Shown here: piece by piece, positions 16,845-25,380 of the stretch
Numbering within the stretch: position 1 is the first letter of the stretch
How the letters are laid out: every line of letters begins with the position of its first letter
Assembly: GCA_964450865.1 (NCBI GenBank)
Contig: CAYVHB010000008.1
Location: 1 to 64,000, forward strand
Origin: CAYVHB01 sp964450865
GTDB taxonomy: Bacteria; Bacillota; Clostridia; Saccharofermentanales; UBA5734
Reading direction: 5' to 3'
DNA: 64,000 bases
Translations under genes and position numbers: made by a program
The notes under the pieces: generated by a model
What the model was told of the DNA's origin: nothing
Databases searched by the model: none
What the model saw: only the letters and a program-made list of their open reading frames with translations

Positions 16845-17912
16845 TCAGACAGGCAGCCAGAATATCAGCAGGCCCAGCAGCAGACCCAGTAAAACAAAGG
16901 CAAAGTATAACAAGGCTGGCTGGCTGGCCTGACACCAGCGCCAGACCGGATTGGGTCGCTGCCGGACTAGCCGTGAATAAATATGCGTAAATGGCAGGAT
17001 CTGCCGCATCTTTTTGAATTGCCGCAAAGTTTCAGGACGCGGCTGGGTTTCTGGTGGCAGTTGCTGGATCTTGATACCAATCATCGCCAGGTTGTCATGA
17101 ACCGGGCGGCTCAGCGCCAGGTCACGCAATTGGTGAATCTGCTGGATGAAGGCCGCCGGGGTCTGCAAAACAGCCTCAATCTCCGGATCTGACAAGGCAG
17201 CCGTCAGGCCATCCGTACACAACAAGATCAGGTCGCCTCGTTGTAGCTCCAAATAATGAACACAGGCCGGACAGTCCAGGTTCGCATAATCTGCCTGGCT
17301 GACGATTCGCTTGTTACCTGGATTGCTGGCAGCAGCCGCCTGCCCCGGAGCCCGATCATTCGCGCCAGCCAGAGGATGGGATTGATCGGATGTGACTGCA
17401 GCAGGTTGGCTTCCCAGATAGCACGACAAGCGGACATTTTCGCCGTCGGCAACCACATGATCAGTTGTCAGGCATTGCAGCCGGCCGGACCGGAAAAGAT
17501 AGATCCGGCTGTTACCCAGACTGAGCAGATGAGCGGTGCGGTGATCAAGGACCAGCAAGGCGATGGTCGTCCCGCAGGGCAAACCGGACTGGCCGTTGAG
17601 CGTTTCGCGAATATAGGCATGTGCCTGGCTGATATATTGCTGGCTGAATGCTGCAAAATCAAGGGGCTGGTCAGGCCGAAGCTGACGGCGCTGACGATGC
17701 AGATGATCCAGGACCAGCCGGGCGGCGCGGTCGCCGGCACCCGGTCCACCCAGCCCGTCAGCAACAGCAAAAAACTGAACCGGCTCATCACTGGCAGCTG
17801 TTTGCTCGACGTCACGGACTGGATCGCCCGGATAAACGGTGTCCAGCAAAAACAGCCGGTCTTCCTGACAAGGGCGCAATGGACCTGAACTGGCAACAGC
17901 GACGGCAATCAT
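16845..17912 (-). CDS. PP2C-type Ser/Thr phosphatase with C-terminal membrane anchor
   Basis: Protein of 355 residues. The PP2C domain spans about residues 1-280, with the metal-binding aspartates in NQED-like CQEDRLF and FAVADGLGG, TTIALLVL, LGNSRIYLF, LLCTDGLT and HDNLAMIGI. A basic linker follows and then one hydrophobic segment at the extreme C-terminus (ALLYFAFVLLGLLLGLLIF), so it is a tail-anchored phosphatase facing the cytoplasm. A 60-residue insertion rich in A, S, Q and P sits around residues 170-230. No cognate Ser/Thr kinase gene lies nearby. Confidence 0.85.
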   Translation of the reverse strand: MIAVAVASSGPLRPCQEDRLFLLDTVYPGDPVRDVEQTAASDEPVQFFAVADGLGGPGAGDRAARLVLDHLHRQRRQLRPDQPLDFAAFSQQYISQAHAYIRETLNGQSGLPCGTTIALLVLDHRTAHLLSLGNSRIYLFRSGRLQCLTTDHVVADGENVRLSCYLGSQPAAVTSDQSHPLAGANDRAPGQAAAASNPGNKRIVSQADYANLDCPACVHYLELQRGDLILLCTDGLTAALSDPEIEAVLQTPAAFIQQIHQLRDLALSRPVHDNLAMIGIKIQQLPPETQPRPETLRQFKKMRQILPFTHIYSRLVRQRPNPVWRWCQASQPALLYFAFVLLGLLLGLLIFWLPV

Positions 17913-18007
17913 TCTGGCAATGATGATAACCCCCTTTTAATCTGGCGAGGCTGAACCCCCAGAAAGGCAGCAAAACAGGTTATGCGAAATGGACGTTGGG
18001 CAGCATC

Positions 18008-18121
18008 TGTTTCAAAGAGGTTTTGGGAAGTGCTTATCGCGGGCATTCGTTTCATAGAGGTATTGGAAGTGGTTATCGCGGGCATCCGTTTGCAAGGGTT
18101 TTCGGGAAGTGGACGCTGGGC
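18008..18121. repeat. Degenerate 40-bp tandem repeat
   Basis: Three head-to-tail units (18008-18047, 18048-18086 and 18087-18121) each begin TGTTTC or CGTTTC/G. They continue with an AAGAGGTTTTGGGAAGTG-like core and the first two end TTATCGCGGGCAT. Flanking sequence repeats GGACGTTGGGCAGC and GGACGCTGGGCGGT. It fills most of the gap between the LCP and PP2C genes. Confidence 0.75.
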
Positions 18122-18189
18122 GGTGTGCTGCTGGAAAAACACCTGCCGAGGTGCATCGCGGCCAAATCCCGGGCGGACCTGGCACTGCC

Positions 18190-19263
18190 TCAGTCGGATG
18201 CGCTGTCTTCCCAGATGAAACGGTGCAAGGCCGGGATTTGCTTGGTCATGTCAACCTGCATCGACCAGGGATTCTCAATCACCGTGTAGAGACCTTCTTC
18301 CGGTAACCGGTATTGCAGCATGCGCCGGCTGACGAGCGGCATTGCAGCCGAGCCCAGCCGCACCAGGTCCAGGCCATTGAGGTTGGTCTCAAGATGACGC
18401 AGTCCCTGACCAGTCATGCGCATCAAAGCCAGGGGATTGCCGGACTTGAGCTTGGCCAGCATGGCCAGCATGACGGTACGCTGGCGGCTGGCCCGCTGAT
18501 AATCGGAGTCCAGCTTGCGGATGCGGGCCCAGGCAATGGCCTGACGGCCATCCAGCAGCTGTTTGCCGGCTTTGCTAACCTTGGGTGAACGGCTGGCCTC
18601 CGGGACGAGCTTGTTCTGCTCGTTGAGATTATGATTCAGATAGGGTAACTCCGCTTTGCTGACATCGATCCTGACCCCGCCGGCGGCATCGATCAGACTG
18701 GCGGCGCTCCAGAAGTCGAACATCACAAAGCGCTGGATATCCAGGTCAAAGTTGCGGTTGATCGTATTGATCAGCAGGCCGACCCCGCCATAGGCGTAGG
18801 CTGCGTTGATCTTGTCCGGCTGGTGCCGGCCGGCAATCTTGACCTGGGTGTCGCGCATGACCGACGTCAGTTTGATTGCCTGATTCTTGCGGTCGATTGA
18901 CATGATAATCAGGGTGTCAGCGCGGCATACAACTTCACTGGCGCTGCGTGAGTCCACACCGAAAACCAGCACATTTTCAACGTTGCTGCTTTTTTGCCTG
19001 ACTCGCTCGATCGGAAAATCAGGATCGACAAACACACGGGTGCGGCCACCTGCACCCCAGGCGGCCGGCTCCTCGTCAGCATCGGTCAGGACAACGTCAT
19101 CGCGCGATACCGTGGACTGGCTGCCGGCTTTGACGATTGGCACCTTGACATGATGGGCGGTGGCCAGGACGATGACCAGCGACAGAAACAGGCCGCTGAA
19201 CAGGCCAAGTATCATCAGCAGCAAACGTCCCGGAAGGGTCAGGCGCGGTCTGGTCGTATTCAT
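18190..19263 (-). CDS. LytR-CpsA-Psr (LCP) family cell-wall glycopolymer ligase
   Basis: Protein of 357 residues with a short cytoplasmic N-terminus, one membrane helix (about residues 12-35) and an extracellular LCP domain at about 95-270. The domain shows NVLVFGVDSRSASEVVCRAD, SVMRDTQVKI, KINAAYAYGG, GGVRIDV and the RKLDSDYQRASRQRTV segment that binds polyprenyl phosphate. Such enzymes attach teichoic acid or other glycopolymers to peptidoglycan. Its start overlaps the stop of the small membrane protein upstream (ATGA), so the two are cotranscribed. Confidence 0.93.
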   Translation of the reverse strand: MNTTRPRLTLPGRLLLMILGLFSGLFLSLVIVLATAHHVKVPIVKAGSQSTVSRDDVVLTDADEEPAAWGAGGRTRVFVDPDFPIERVRQKSSNVENVLVFGVDSRSASEVVCRADTLIIMSIDRKNQAIKLTSVMRDTQVKIAGRHQPDKINAAYAYGGVGLLINTINRNFDLDIQRFVMFDFWSAASLIDAAGGVRIDVSKAELPYLNHNLNEQNKLVPEASRSPKVSKAGKQLLDGRQAIAWARIRKLDSDYQRASRQRTVMLAMLAKLKSGNPLALMRMTGQGLRHLETNLNGLDLVRLGSAAMPLVSRRMLQYRLPEEGLYTVIENPWSMQVDMTKQIPALHRFIWEDSASD

Positions 19264-19601
19264 TCTTCAAATATCTTGTTCAGGACAACTTGCAGGACGG
19301 AAACAGTCAGAGCCAGGAGCAGGCTGGGCCAGAATCCGCCGAAAGAAACGCCGGCAATGAGGGAATCAGTCAGCATGACCATTGAGGCACTGATAACCAG
19401 GCTGAACAGGCCGAGGGTCAGGATCGTCACCGGCAGGGACAAGATTTTCAGTACCGGCTGGATAATGGTATTGACCAGCCAGAGCAGCAAGCCAGCTGCC
19501 AGCAGGGCCGGATAACTGGCAATACTGATCTGGTTGGGCAAAATATAGCTGAGCAGAAAAATAGCGACAACGCAGGCCACTAAATTGATCATATGTTTCA
19601 T
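19260..19601 (-). CDS. Phage-holin-family (4_2) small membrane protein
   Basis: Membrane protein of 113 residues with four hydrophobic helices (LVACVVAIFLLSYIL, ALLAAGLLLWLVNTII, ILTLGLFSLVISASMVML and LLLALTVSVLQVVL). It matches the pattern of the chromosomally encoded phage_holin_4_2 family. These are usually not phage lysis proteins, and the function is unknown. It overlaps the downstream LCP gene by 4 bases, suggesting a cell-envelope role. Confidence 0.8.
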   Translation of the reverse strand: MKHMINLVACVVAIFLLSYILPNQISIASYPALLAAGLLLWLVNTIIQPVLKILSLPVTILTLGLFSLVISASMVMLTDSLIAGVSFGGFWPSLLLALTVSVLQVVLNKIFEE

Positions 19602-19650
19602 GGGAATATGTGCTTACCTCATTTCTATCTGACGCCTGAATGCCTGGGGA

Positions 19651-19682
19651 TAATCCGGCCGGATTGATGACCGGCCGGATCT
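19651..19682. other. Perfect inverted repeat upstream of holin-LCP operon
   Basis: ATCCGGCCGG and CCGGCCGGAT are separated by 8 bases. The dyad lies between the divergent holin-LCP operon and the DUF3048 gene. It could be an operator or an RNA hairpin; CCGG words are common in this genome, which lowers confidence. Confidence 0.4.
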
Positions 19683-19894
19683 TTGCGTGGATCAGATAGA
19701 TGACCGGCCAGGTCCGGTACCCATAGATATGATTTTACCTTCCTGCCCTATGAAAATGCAATCAATTTGCAACCGATTCTATCTGTTTTTCTTGTAAAGT
19801 ACAGGTTAAGATATTATTCAATAATCAGGATTACTGGTCAGGACCATACCATCAGGATCACTTGTCAGGATCACTTTTACTTGGAGGAGCGGAT

Positions 19895-21148
19895 ATGGAT
19901 CGATTGAGCCCGAATCTCAAAAAAAGGCCGGACGGATGCCCGCAGCCGGGGTGTGGCAAGCATCATACCCGACGCCACCCGGTATTATTTTCTTGCCGAC
20001 CCGCGGTGTTGCGGCTGAGCTTCATGCTGCTGGCCATCACGCTGCTGATGGCAGGCTTCATAACGGGCTGTCAGAATCAGATTTCCAGCACCAGCCTGAC
20101 AACGGCGCAGCCCGCAGCAACCTCAGCAGCTGCAGCGGCAACAACGGCCAGCCCGACAGTGACACCGCTGCCCACACCCACGCCTTTACCAACACCGACG
20201 CTTGCGCCTGCTCCAACACCCACGCCCACGCCGCCGCTCAATGCCCTGACCGGGCTGCCGCTCCAGAATCCCAGGAATGCCGGCCGGCGACCGGTTGCGA
20301 TCATGATCAATAATCTCAAGGCTGCGACACCGCAAACCGGGATTACGGCAGCTGACCTCTTTTTTGAAATGGTGGTCGAAGGCGGTATAACCCGGATGAT
20401 GGCGGTATTTGCCGATGTCAACGATGTACCGGAGATCGGGGCGATCCGCAGCCTGCGCCACGACTTCATAGACTTTGCCGGTGCCCTCGATGCGATCGTG
20501 ATTCACTACGGTGCATCCAATATCGCCTACGACCAGATCCGCGCCCAGGGCACCCCCCACATTGACGGCATGACCCACGATGTAACATTCTGGCGGGATG
20601 CTGCCTGGAGCCGGTCGCGCGGTTCGGTGCACAGTGTCAAGACCAGTGGCATCAAGCTGGCGGCGGCGCTGAAACGATCCGGACTGCGCTTGACCAGCAA
20701 GTCCAGAACGGCCCTGACGTTCAATTTCCAGCCGGACACTGCGGTGATAGCCGCGGTGGGCAAGGCAGCTAAAAAAGTGACCGTTCCCTATTCGAATTAT
20801 GTGACAGCGGTTTTCAATTACGATGCAACGCTCCAGCAATATACCAAGAACCAGTTCGGCAAGCTGCAGATCGATGAAGCCAATCAGCAGCCACTGCGGT
20901 TTACCAACGTCATCTTGCTCAAGACATCGATATCAATCGTTGACAAGAAAGGCCACATGGATGCCAGACTGACATCTGGACGGGGCTATTATATAGCCGG
21001 CGGCAAAATCGAGTCCATTCAATGGAAAAAGGGCGCAACCAGGGCAAAATTCGTTTTCACCCGGGCGGATGGCAGTCCGTTGCTGCTCAACCGTGGCAAG
21101 ACCTATATCGGCGTGGTCTCGAACAGCCGCAATATCACCTGGAAATAA
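19895..21148 (+). CDS. DUF3048 lipoprotein
   Basis: Secreted protein of 417 residues. A long basic N-region precedes the hydrophobic helix FMLLAITLLMAGFITGC, whose last residues form a lipobox, so it is probably a surface lipoprotein. A Thr/Pro/Ala-rich spacer (about residues 75-120) links to the DUF3048 domain, recognisable from LTGLP, RPVAIMINN, FFEMVVEGGITRMMAVF, IGAIRSLRHDFIDFA and ARFTF-like segments. The biochemical function is unknown. GGAGGAG lies 5 bases before the ATG at 19895. It faces divergently from the holin-LCP operon. Confidence 0.9.
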   Translation: MDRLSPNLKKRPDGCPQPGCGKHHTRRHPVLFSCRPAVLRLSFMLLAITLLMAGFITGCQNQISSTSLTTAQPAATSAAAAATTASPTVTPLPTPTPLPTPTLAPAPTPTPTPPLNALTGLPLQNPRNAGRRPVAIMINNLKAATPQTGITAADLFFEMVVEGGITRMMAVFADVNDVPEIGAIRSLRHDFIDFAGALDAIVIHYGASNIAYDQIRAQGTPHIDGMTHDVTFWRDAAWSRSRGSVHSVKTSGIKLAAALKRSGLRLTSKSRTALTFNFQPDTAVIAAVGKAAKKVTVPYSNYVTAVFNYDATLQQYTKNQFGKLQIDEANQQPLRFTNVILLKTSISIVDKKGHMDARLTSGRGYYIAGGKIESIQWKKGATRAKFVFTRADGSPLLLNRGKTYIGVVSNSRNITWK

Positions 21149-21248
21149 CGCGTCATTTCCCTGGCGTATAATTTCGTCTGGTGCGGTTCATAGGCCAGCC
21201 CGGTCTTTGCGACAAAACAACAGAAAAACCCTATCGATTATATTGAAA

Positions 21249-21725
21249 TTATTCCATGCGTCGGCCGCGGTCTTTGAGACGGCGGTCGATTTCGCGTTCT
21301 GCTTCTTTTTTCGCTGATGATTCGCGCTTGTCATAATCCTTTTTGCCTTTGGCCAGGCTGATTTCGACCTTGACACGGCCCCGCTTGAAATAAAGGCGCG
21401 TCGGTACCAGCGTCAGCCCTTCCTGGCGAACCAGGCCGAACAGGCGCAAGATCTCGCGTTTATGCATCAGCAGGCGCCGGGTGCGCAGGGGATCCTTATT
21501 GAAGCGATTCCCTTGCTCATAGGGGCTGATGTGCAGGTTGTACAGCCATAATTCGCCATTAGATACGGCGGCATAACTGTCATTGAGATTAACCCGCCCC
21601 TGGCGCAGCGACTTGACTTCGGTGCCGCTCAGCTCAAGGCCAGCTTCCATCCGTTCAATTATGTGATAGTCATGGTAAGCTTTGCGATTCTCGGCAATCA
21701 GCTTACTGCCTTTTTCATTATCCAT
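21249..21725 (-). CDS. smpB: SsrA-binding protein
   Basis: Protein of 158 residues that carries tmRNA into stalled ribosomes. The N-terminal KLIAENRKAYHDYHIIE, SGTEVKSLRQGRVNL and the basic C-terminal tail KGKKDYDKRESSAKKE are diagnostic. The start at 21725 is chosen for the AGGAG 8 bases upstream; the longer frame to 21767 has no ribosome binding site. In many Bacillota smpB lies next to ssrA, but here they are about 12.5 kb apart. Confidence 0.96.
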   Translation of the reverse strand: MDNEKGSKLIAENRKAYHDYHIIERMEAGLELSGTEVKSLRQGRVNLNDSYAAVSNGELWLYNLHISPYEQGNRFNKDPLRTRRLLMHKREILRLFGLVRQEGLTLVPTRLYFKRGRVKVEISLAKGKKDYDKRESSAKKEAEREIDRRLKDRGRRME

Positions 21726-21766
21726 GGTTCTTGCTCCTGTTGTCTTTATACAGTGATTTATACACA

Positions 21767-21884
21767 CTATCCACAGAGTTATCCACAGCCAGTTACTGAA
21801 AGCAACCGCTGTGATCCTTGTTTCTCAAGCTTTGTCGCATTTTGTCGATTTTTATCCACAATCTGCGCCGATGAATATTCCACA
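21767..21884 (+). promoter_or_regulatory. Cluster of DnaA-box-like 9-mers
   Basis: Two perfect TTATCCACA boxes (21779-21787 and 21852-21860) and two near matches, CTATCCACA (21767-21775) and TATTCCACA (21876-21884), lie on the same strand within 118 bp. The spacings are 12, 73 and 24 bases. The cluster is between smpB and tsaD. No dnaA, dnaN or other origin gene is nearby, so a DnaA-binding regulatory or titration site is more likely than oriC. Confidence 0.6.
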
Positions 21885-21986
21885 TCGCCGGGTGTATATA
21901 CAGTCTGATATGCAGTGGCCATATGGACAATTTGAAACTCGGACCAACCAGGTGTCAGCAGACAGCCAAGTCATTGACAGCATTTT

Positions 21987-23189
21987 TTAGCAAATCTGTC
22001 CGGGACAGCCTGGTGATGGCAGGTCCGCTCGCGCGGTGATTTCCAGTGATGGGACGGCATTGAGCGATAAATCATCCTGCTGGCCGTTGCGCCAGGCATA
22101 ATAGCCAGCTGCGGCAATCATCGCCGCGTTATCCGTGCAAAGGATGAGCGGCGGCTGCGTAAAGGCCAGGCCGGCCTGCCTGGTTCTCTGCTCAAGCGTG
22201 GCGCGCAGGCAGCTGTTGGCCGATACGCCACCCGCAACCGCGATGCGGCGGATATCATATCGTCCGGCCGCCTCAAGGGTATGATCAACCAGCACATCGA
22301 CAATAGCCTGTTGAAAGGAGGCAGCAAAATCAGCCAGGGGCAGCAGGTCCTGCCAGGTCAGTCCCTGGCGTTCGGCTTGCTGGCGCAAGCTGTTGAGCTG
22401 ATTCAGGGCCGCTGTTTTCAGGCCACTGAACGAAAAGTCGAGGCTGTCAGCCATCCGGGTCCGCGGCAGGTTCAGCGCATGCGGCTGGCCGCCCCGGGCT
22501 GCGCGATCCAACAAGGGACCGCCCGGATAACCGAGACCCAGGGCCCGCGCTATTTTGTCAAAGGCTTCGCCAGCTGCATCATCACGCGTCCGGGCCAGGA
22601 TGCGGAAGCGCTGATAGTCTTCCACATGCACAAGATGACTGTGTGCGCCGGACACAACCAGGCAAAGATAGGGTGGCTCCCACTCCGGATCTGCCAGGTA
22701 ATTGGCGGCAATATGACCGACGATATGGTGGACCCCGACCAGGGGCTTGCCGGTCACGGCTGCCAGACCCTTGGCGGCGGACAGGCCAACCAGCAAGGCA
22801 CCAACCAGCCCGGGCCCATGGGTGACGGCAATGGCACTGAGGTCACCCAGGCCAACACCAGCCTGTTGCAGAGCCTGATCGATAACCGGCAAAATCGCTT
22901 CGACATGCATCCGTGAAGCAATCTCCGGGACTACACCCCCGAATTGCTGATGGAAGTCAGCCTGGGAAGCAATCACATTGGACAGAATCGTCCGCCCGTC
23001 GGCCACAACAGCGGCAGCTGTCTCATCACAGGAGGATTCAATCCCCAGGATCAGGTGAGGCCCGGACGGGTCTGGGCGGACTGTCTTCTTTTCCGGGCTG
23101 GGCAGCGGGCTGCCGGACGCCGGCTGGCCGGATGGAGACCGGGAGTCATGTAATTTGCCGGCCAGCGCTTCGTGAGCAGAATTTACCAT
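21987..23189 (-). CDS. tsaD: tRNA N6-adenosine threonylcarbamoyltransferase
   Basis: Transfers the threonylcarbamoyl group to A37 of ANN-decoding tRNAs. The ASKHA-type nucleotide domain starts at about residue 48 (LGIESSCDETAAAVV). The metal-binding HHIVGH and the VSGAHSHL, GEAFDKIARALGLGYPGG and AGGVSANSCLR segments are diagnostic. An extra 45 residues rich in S, P and G precede the usual start. There is no Met between, so either the extension is real or a non-ATG start is used. It ends an operon with uppP 16 bases upstream. Confidence 0.95.
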   Translation of the reverse strand: MVNSAHEALAGKLHDSRSPSGQPASGSPLPSPEKKTVRPDPSGPHLILGIESSCDETAAAVVADGRTILSNVIASQADFHQQFGGVVPEIASRMHVEAILPVIDQALQQAGVGLGDLSAIAVTHGPGLVGALLVGLSAAKGLAAVTGKPLVGVHHIVGHIAANYLADPEWEPPYLCLVVSGAHSHLVHVEDYQRFRILARTRDDAAGEAFDKIARALGLGYPGGPLLDRAARGGQPHALNLPRTRMADSLDFSFSGLKTAALNQLNSLRQQAERQGLTWQDLLPLADFAASFQQAIVDVLVDHTLEAAGRYDIRRIAVAGGVSANSCLRATLEQRTRQAGLAFTQPPLILCTDNAAMIAAAGYYAWRNGQQDDLSLNAVPSLEITARADLPSPGCPGQIC

Positions 23190-23205
23190 GCGTCAGGCCC
23201 CCGGA

Positions 23206-24006
23206 TCAGAAAACAAGGTGCAGCCAGGTCTGATCCAGCAGGATCAGGCTGCCCAGGCCGATGACATAGAGGGCGCAGACCAGGATTCCCCGTGCTGTCA
23301 GCTTCTTGAGCATGAAACGCATCACCAGCCAGCCAGAAAGCGCGGCGGCGATCACCCCGACGGCCACATTCAGCATACTGAGTGAGCCAAGAATGGAGCC
23401 TTCACTGTCCAGCATATGAAGAATATCCAGCAAAAAAGCGCCCAGAATGGCCGGAATCGACATAAGAAACGAAAAGCTGATCGCTTTCTGACGATTGACA
23501 CCCAGATAAAGCATCGCGGCCAGCGTCGCGCCCGAACGGGATACCCCGGGCACGATGGCAATAGCCTGGCCGACCCCGGCAGCCAGCGACTCCGGATAGC
23601 CGACATCCTTCGTAGGATCAGGATTGGGTTTCACCAGCAGTGTGGTCAGCAAGATAATGCCGGTGAGCAGAAATTCATAGCCCAGCAGCTGTCCGCCAAA
23701 CAGGGATTCGATCCAGTCGCCCAGGAAAAGGGCAGCCAGCACAGCCGGTATGGTCGCGATGACCAGCTGCCAGGTGCGCGGCCCGAAAATATTGCGGATG
23801 ATCGCCAGGATCTCCCGGCGCATTACGATGAAGACAGATATCAGGGTGCCCATGTGTAACATGGTCGTAAACGACAGTAATGTTGCGTCAGCAGTGTTCA
23901 TATTAAAGATCTTGCCAAACAAAGTCAGATGTCCTGAACTGCTGACAGGCAAAAATTCGGTAACACCCTGGATCAGGCCAAGCAGCAGCGCCTCCAATAG
24001 ATTCAT
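23206..24006 (-). CDS. uppP: Undecaprenyl-diphosphatase
   Basis: Integral membrane enzyme of 266 residues that recycles the lipid carrier of cell-wall synthesis. Both catalytic signatures are seen: GVTEFLPVSSSGHL (residues 14-27) and VPGVSRSGATLAAML. About eight hydrophobic helices follow the family pattern. The start at 24006 is used because family members begin MNLLEALLLGLIQG; the longer frame lacks support. It is cotranscribed with tsaD. Confidence 0.95.
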   Translation of the reverse strand: MNLLEALLLGLIQGVTEFLPVSSSGHLTLFGKIFNMNTADATLLSFTTMLHMGTLISVFIVMRREILAIIRNIFGPRTWQLVIATIPAVLAALFLGDWIESLFGGQLLGYEFLLTGIILLTTLLVKPNPDPTKDVGYPESLAAGVGQAIAIVPGVSRSGATLAAMLYLGVNRQKAISFSFLMSIPAILGAFLLDILHMLDSEGSILGSLSMLNVAVGVIAAALSGWLVMRFMLKKLTARGILVCALYVIGLGSLILLDQTWLHLVF

Positions 24007-24296
24007 GATTTTATTTCCCCCGGTTTTTCTGTTCAGTTCTGTCAGGCTCTGTTCTGTCCTGATGCGTTTTCTGCAATGGGAAGTTCGACTGAATAGGGTC
24101 AGTCTGGGCAGCAATCTGGCCGCTCCCATTGCGGTAGCGGGATTGTTGAGCAGCCATGAACCTGTCTAATCATACAACAATATTCAATCTGTTACCAGCT
24201 TGACTTCTCTGGCCTCTGTGCATGGGCATCACCTGCACCCAGAACACGGGCCACGCGCCAGTATGCCAGTTCCCGTGCATGAATGGCCAGCACTGA

Positions 24297-24312
24297 AACG
24301 GAGTGGTATAAT
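24297..24312 (+). promoter_or_regulatory. Extended -10 promoter
   Basis: TGGTATAAT ending at 24312 gives a perfect -10 with the TG extension. The -35 region is poor, as is common for such promoters. It lies 28 bases before the hydrolase start. The rest of 24007-24296 shows no gene. Confidence 0.5.
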
Positions 24313-24339
24313 GCAGGAAGCAATATCCAAGGAGACTAC

Positions 24340-25365
24340 ATGACTGCTAAAGCAAGCGTTGAATATATTCCTCACCGCAGCCGCACGGCCGCTTTGATCC
24401 GGCGGCTGGCGATGATCGCCTCGATCCTGGCAATCCTGCTCGTGCTGATTGGTGCGGCTTCATTTAGTGCCGCCAATGATCTGATGCGTCGCCAGCCCCG
24501 GCCTCTGGAAACCTTTTCGAGCAACATCCTGCCTTCATTCCAGCTGGTCGGCTTCAATTCACTGGATGAGCAGACCAGCCTGAGCGGCTGGTTTTTCCCG
24601 GCCGTCGGCCAGCCGATCAGCACAGTGATCCTCGTCCACGACAACGGGGCCAACCGGTTGCAATTCGGCCTGGACATGCCCGCACTGTATGAATTCCTGG
24701 TCAACCAGCATTTCAATATCCTGTCTTTTGACTTGCGTCACGCCGGCAAATCGGAAGGTCAGTTATCGGCCTACGGTTATGCGGAATGGGAAGACGTCCT
24801 GGCCGCCATCCAGTATGCCAAGAAATATACCGTTACCAGGGATGTCTTGCTGTACGGTTTCGGCAGTGGCGTGTCTTCAAGCCTGATTGCCTGGTCGCGC
24901 CTGCCTGAAGACAGCGAAAAACTGAGCCCCGGCCTGGATCCGGTCATTGCCAGGCTGGGCTTTGACCGGACCTATGTCCGTGGCGTCCTGCTCGACACGC
25001 CCTGCATTTCACCGGATGATTACATACAGGCCGAATTCCGGCACGGAAATCTGCTCGATCGCCTGATCATGCAGTTTACGGTGCCCTATGCTGTACGCTT
25101 ATCCGCAAGCACCTCCGGACAGATTAACCTGGTTACAACCCTGTCCCAGATCCAGCGCCCTGTTTTTCTGGCCTACAGCACGGCAGATGACTGGGTCGGT
25201 GCCCGATCCATCGAGCCGCTGGTCCGCGAACGACTGCGCCTGCATCCAGATACGACTGCTGTTTACAAAGACAATCAGCCAGGGACGGTAGCCGGTTACC
25301 TGCATGACAAGGAGGCCTATCTGGCGGCATTGCGGCAGTATCTGGAGCGCTATTTCGGGTCCTGA
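24340..25365 (+). CDS. Membrane-anchored alpha/beta hydrolase-fold protein
   Basis: Protein of 341 residues with an N-terminal membrane helix (about residues 24-42) and an extracellular alpha/beta hydrolase fold. TVILVHDNGANR, LSFDLRHAGKSEGQ and a C-terminal Asp (STADDWVG) and His (YLHDKEAYL) follow the family. The nucleophile elbow reads YGFGSGVSS, with glycine 175 where the serine of GXSXG should stand; S176 is one residue later. It may be catalytically dead or use a shifted nucleophile. AAGGAGA supports the start at 24340. It is convergent with corA, 15 bases apart. Confidence 0.8.
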   Translation: MTAKASVEYIPHRSRTAALIRRLAMIASILAILLVLIGAASFSAANDLMRRQPRPLETFSSNILPSFQLVGFNSLDEQTSLSGWFFPAVGQPISTVILVHDNGANRLQFGLDMPALYEFLVNQHFNILSFDLRHAGKSEGQLSAYGYAEWEDVLAAIQYAKKYTVTRDVLLYGFGSGVSSSLIAWSRLPEDSEKLSPGLDPVIARLGFDRTYVRGVLLDTPCISPDDYIQAEFRHGNLLDRLIMQFTVPYAVRLSASTSGQINLVTTLSQIQRPVFLAYSTADDWVGARSIEPLVRERLRLHPDTTAVYKDNQPGTVAGYLHDKEAYLAALRQYLERYFGS

Positions 25366-25380
25366 CGGCCAGTACTGAAG

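Noticed and set aside
18008..18121. Possible CRISPR array
   Set aside because: Units are contiguous and degenerate, with no unique spacers and no cas genes.
17909..18289. Small frames on both strands between the PP2C and LCP genes
   Set aside because: They translate the 40-bp tandem repeats and show no protein-like conservation.
19260..19601. Prophage holin
   Set aside because: No other phage genes nearby, and the family is commonly chromosomal beside cell-wall genes.
21767..21884. Chromosomal origin of replication
   Set aside because: DnaA-like boxes are present, but there is no AT-rich unwinding element or origin gene set nearby; reported only as a box cluster.
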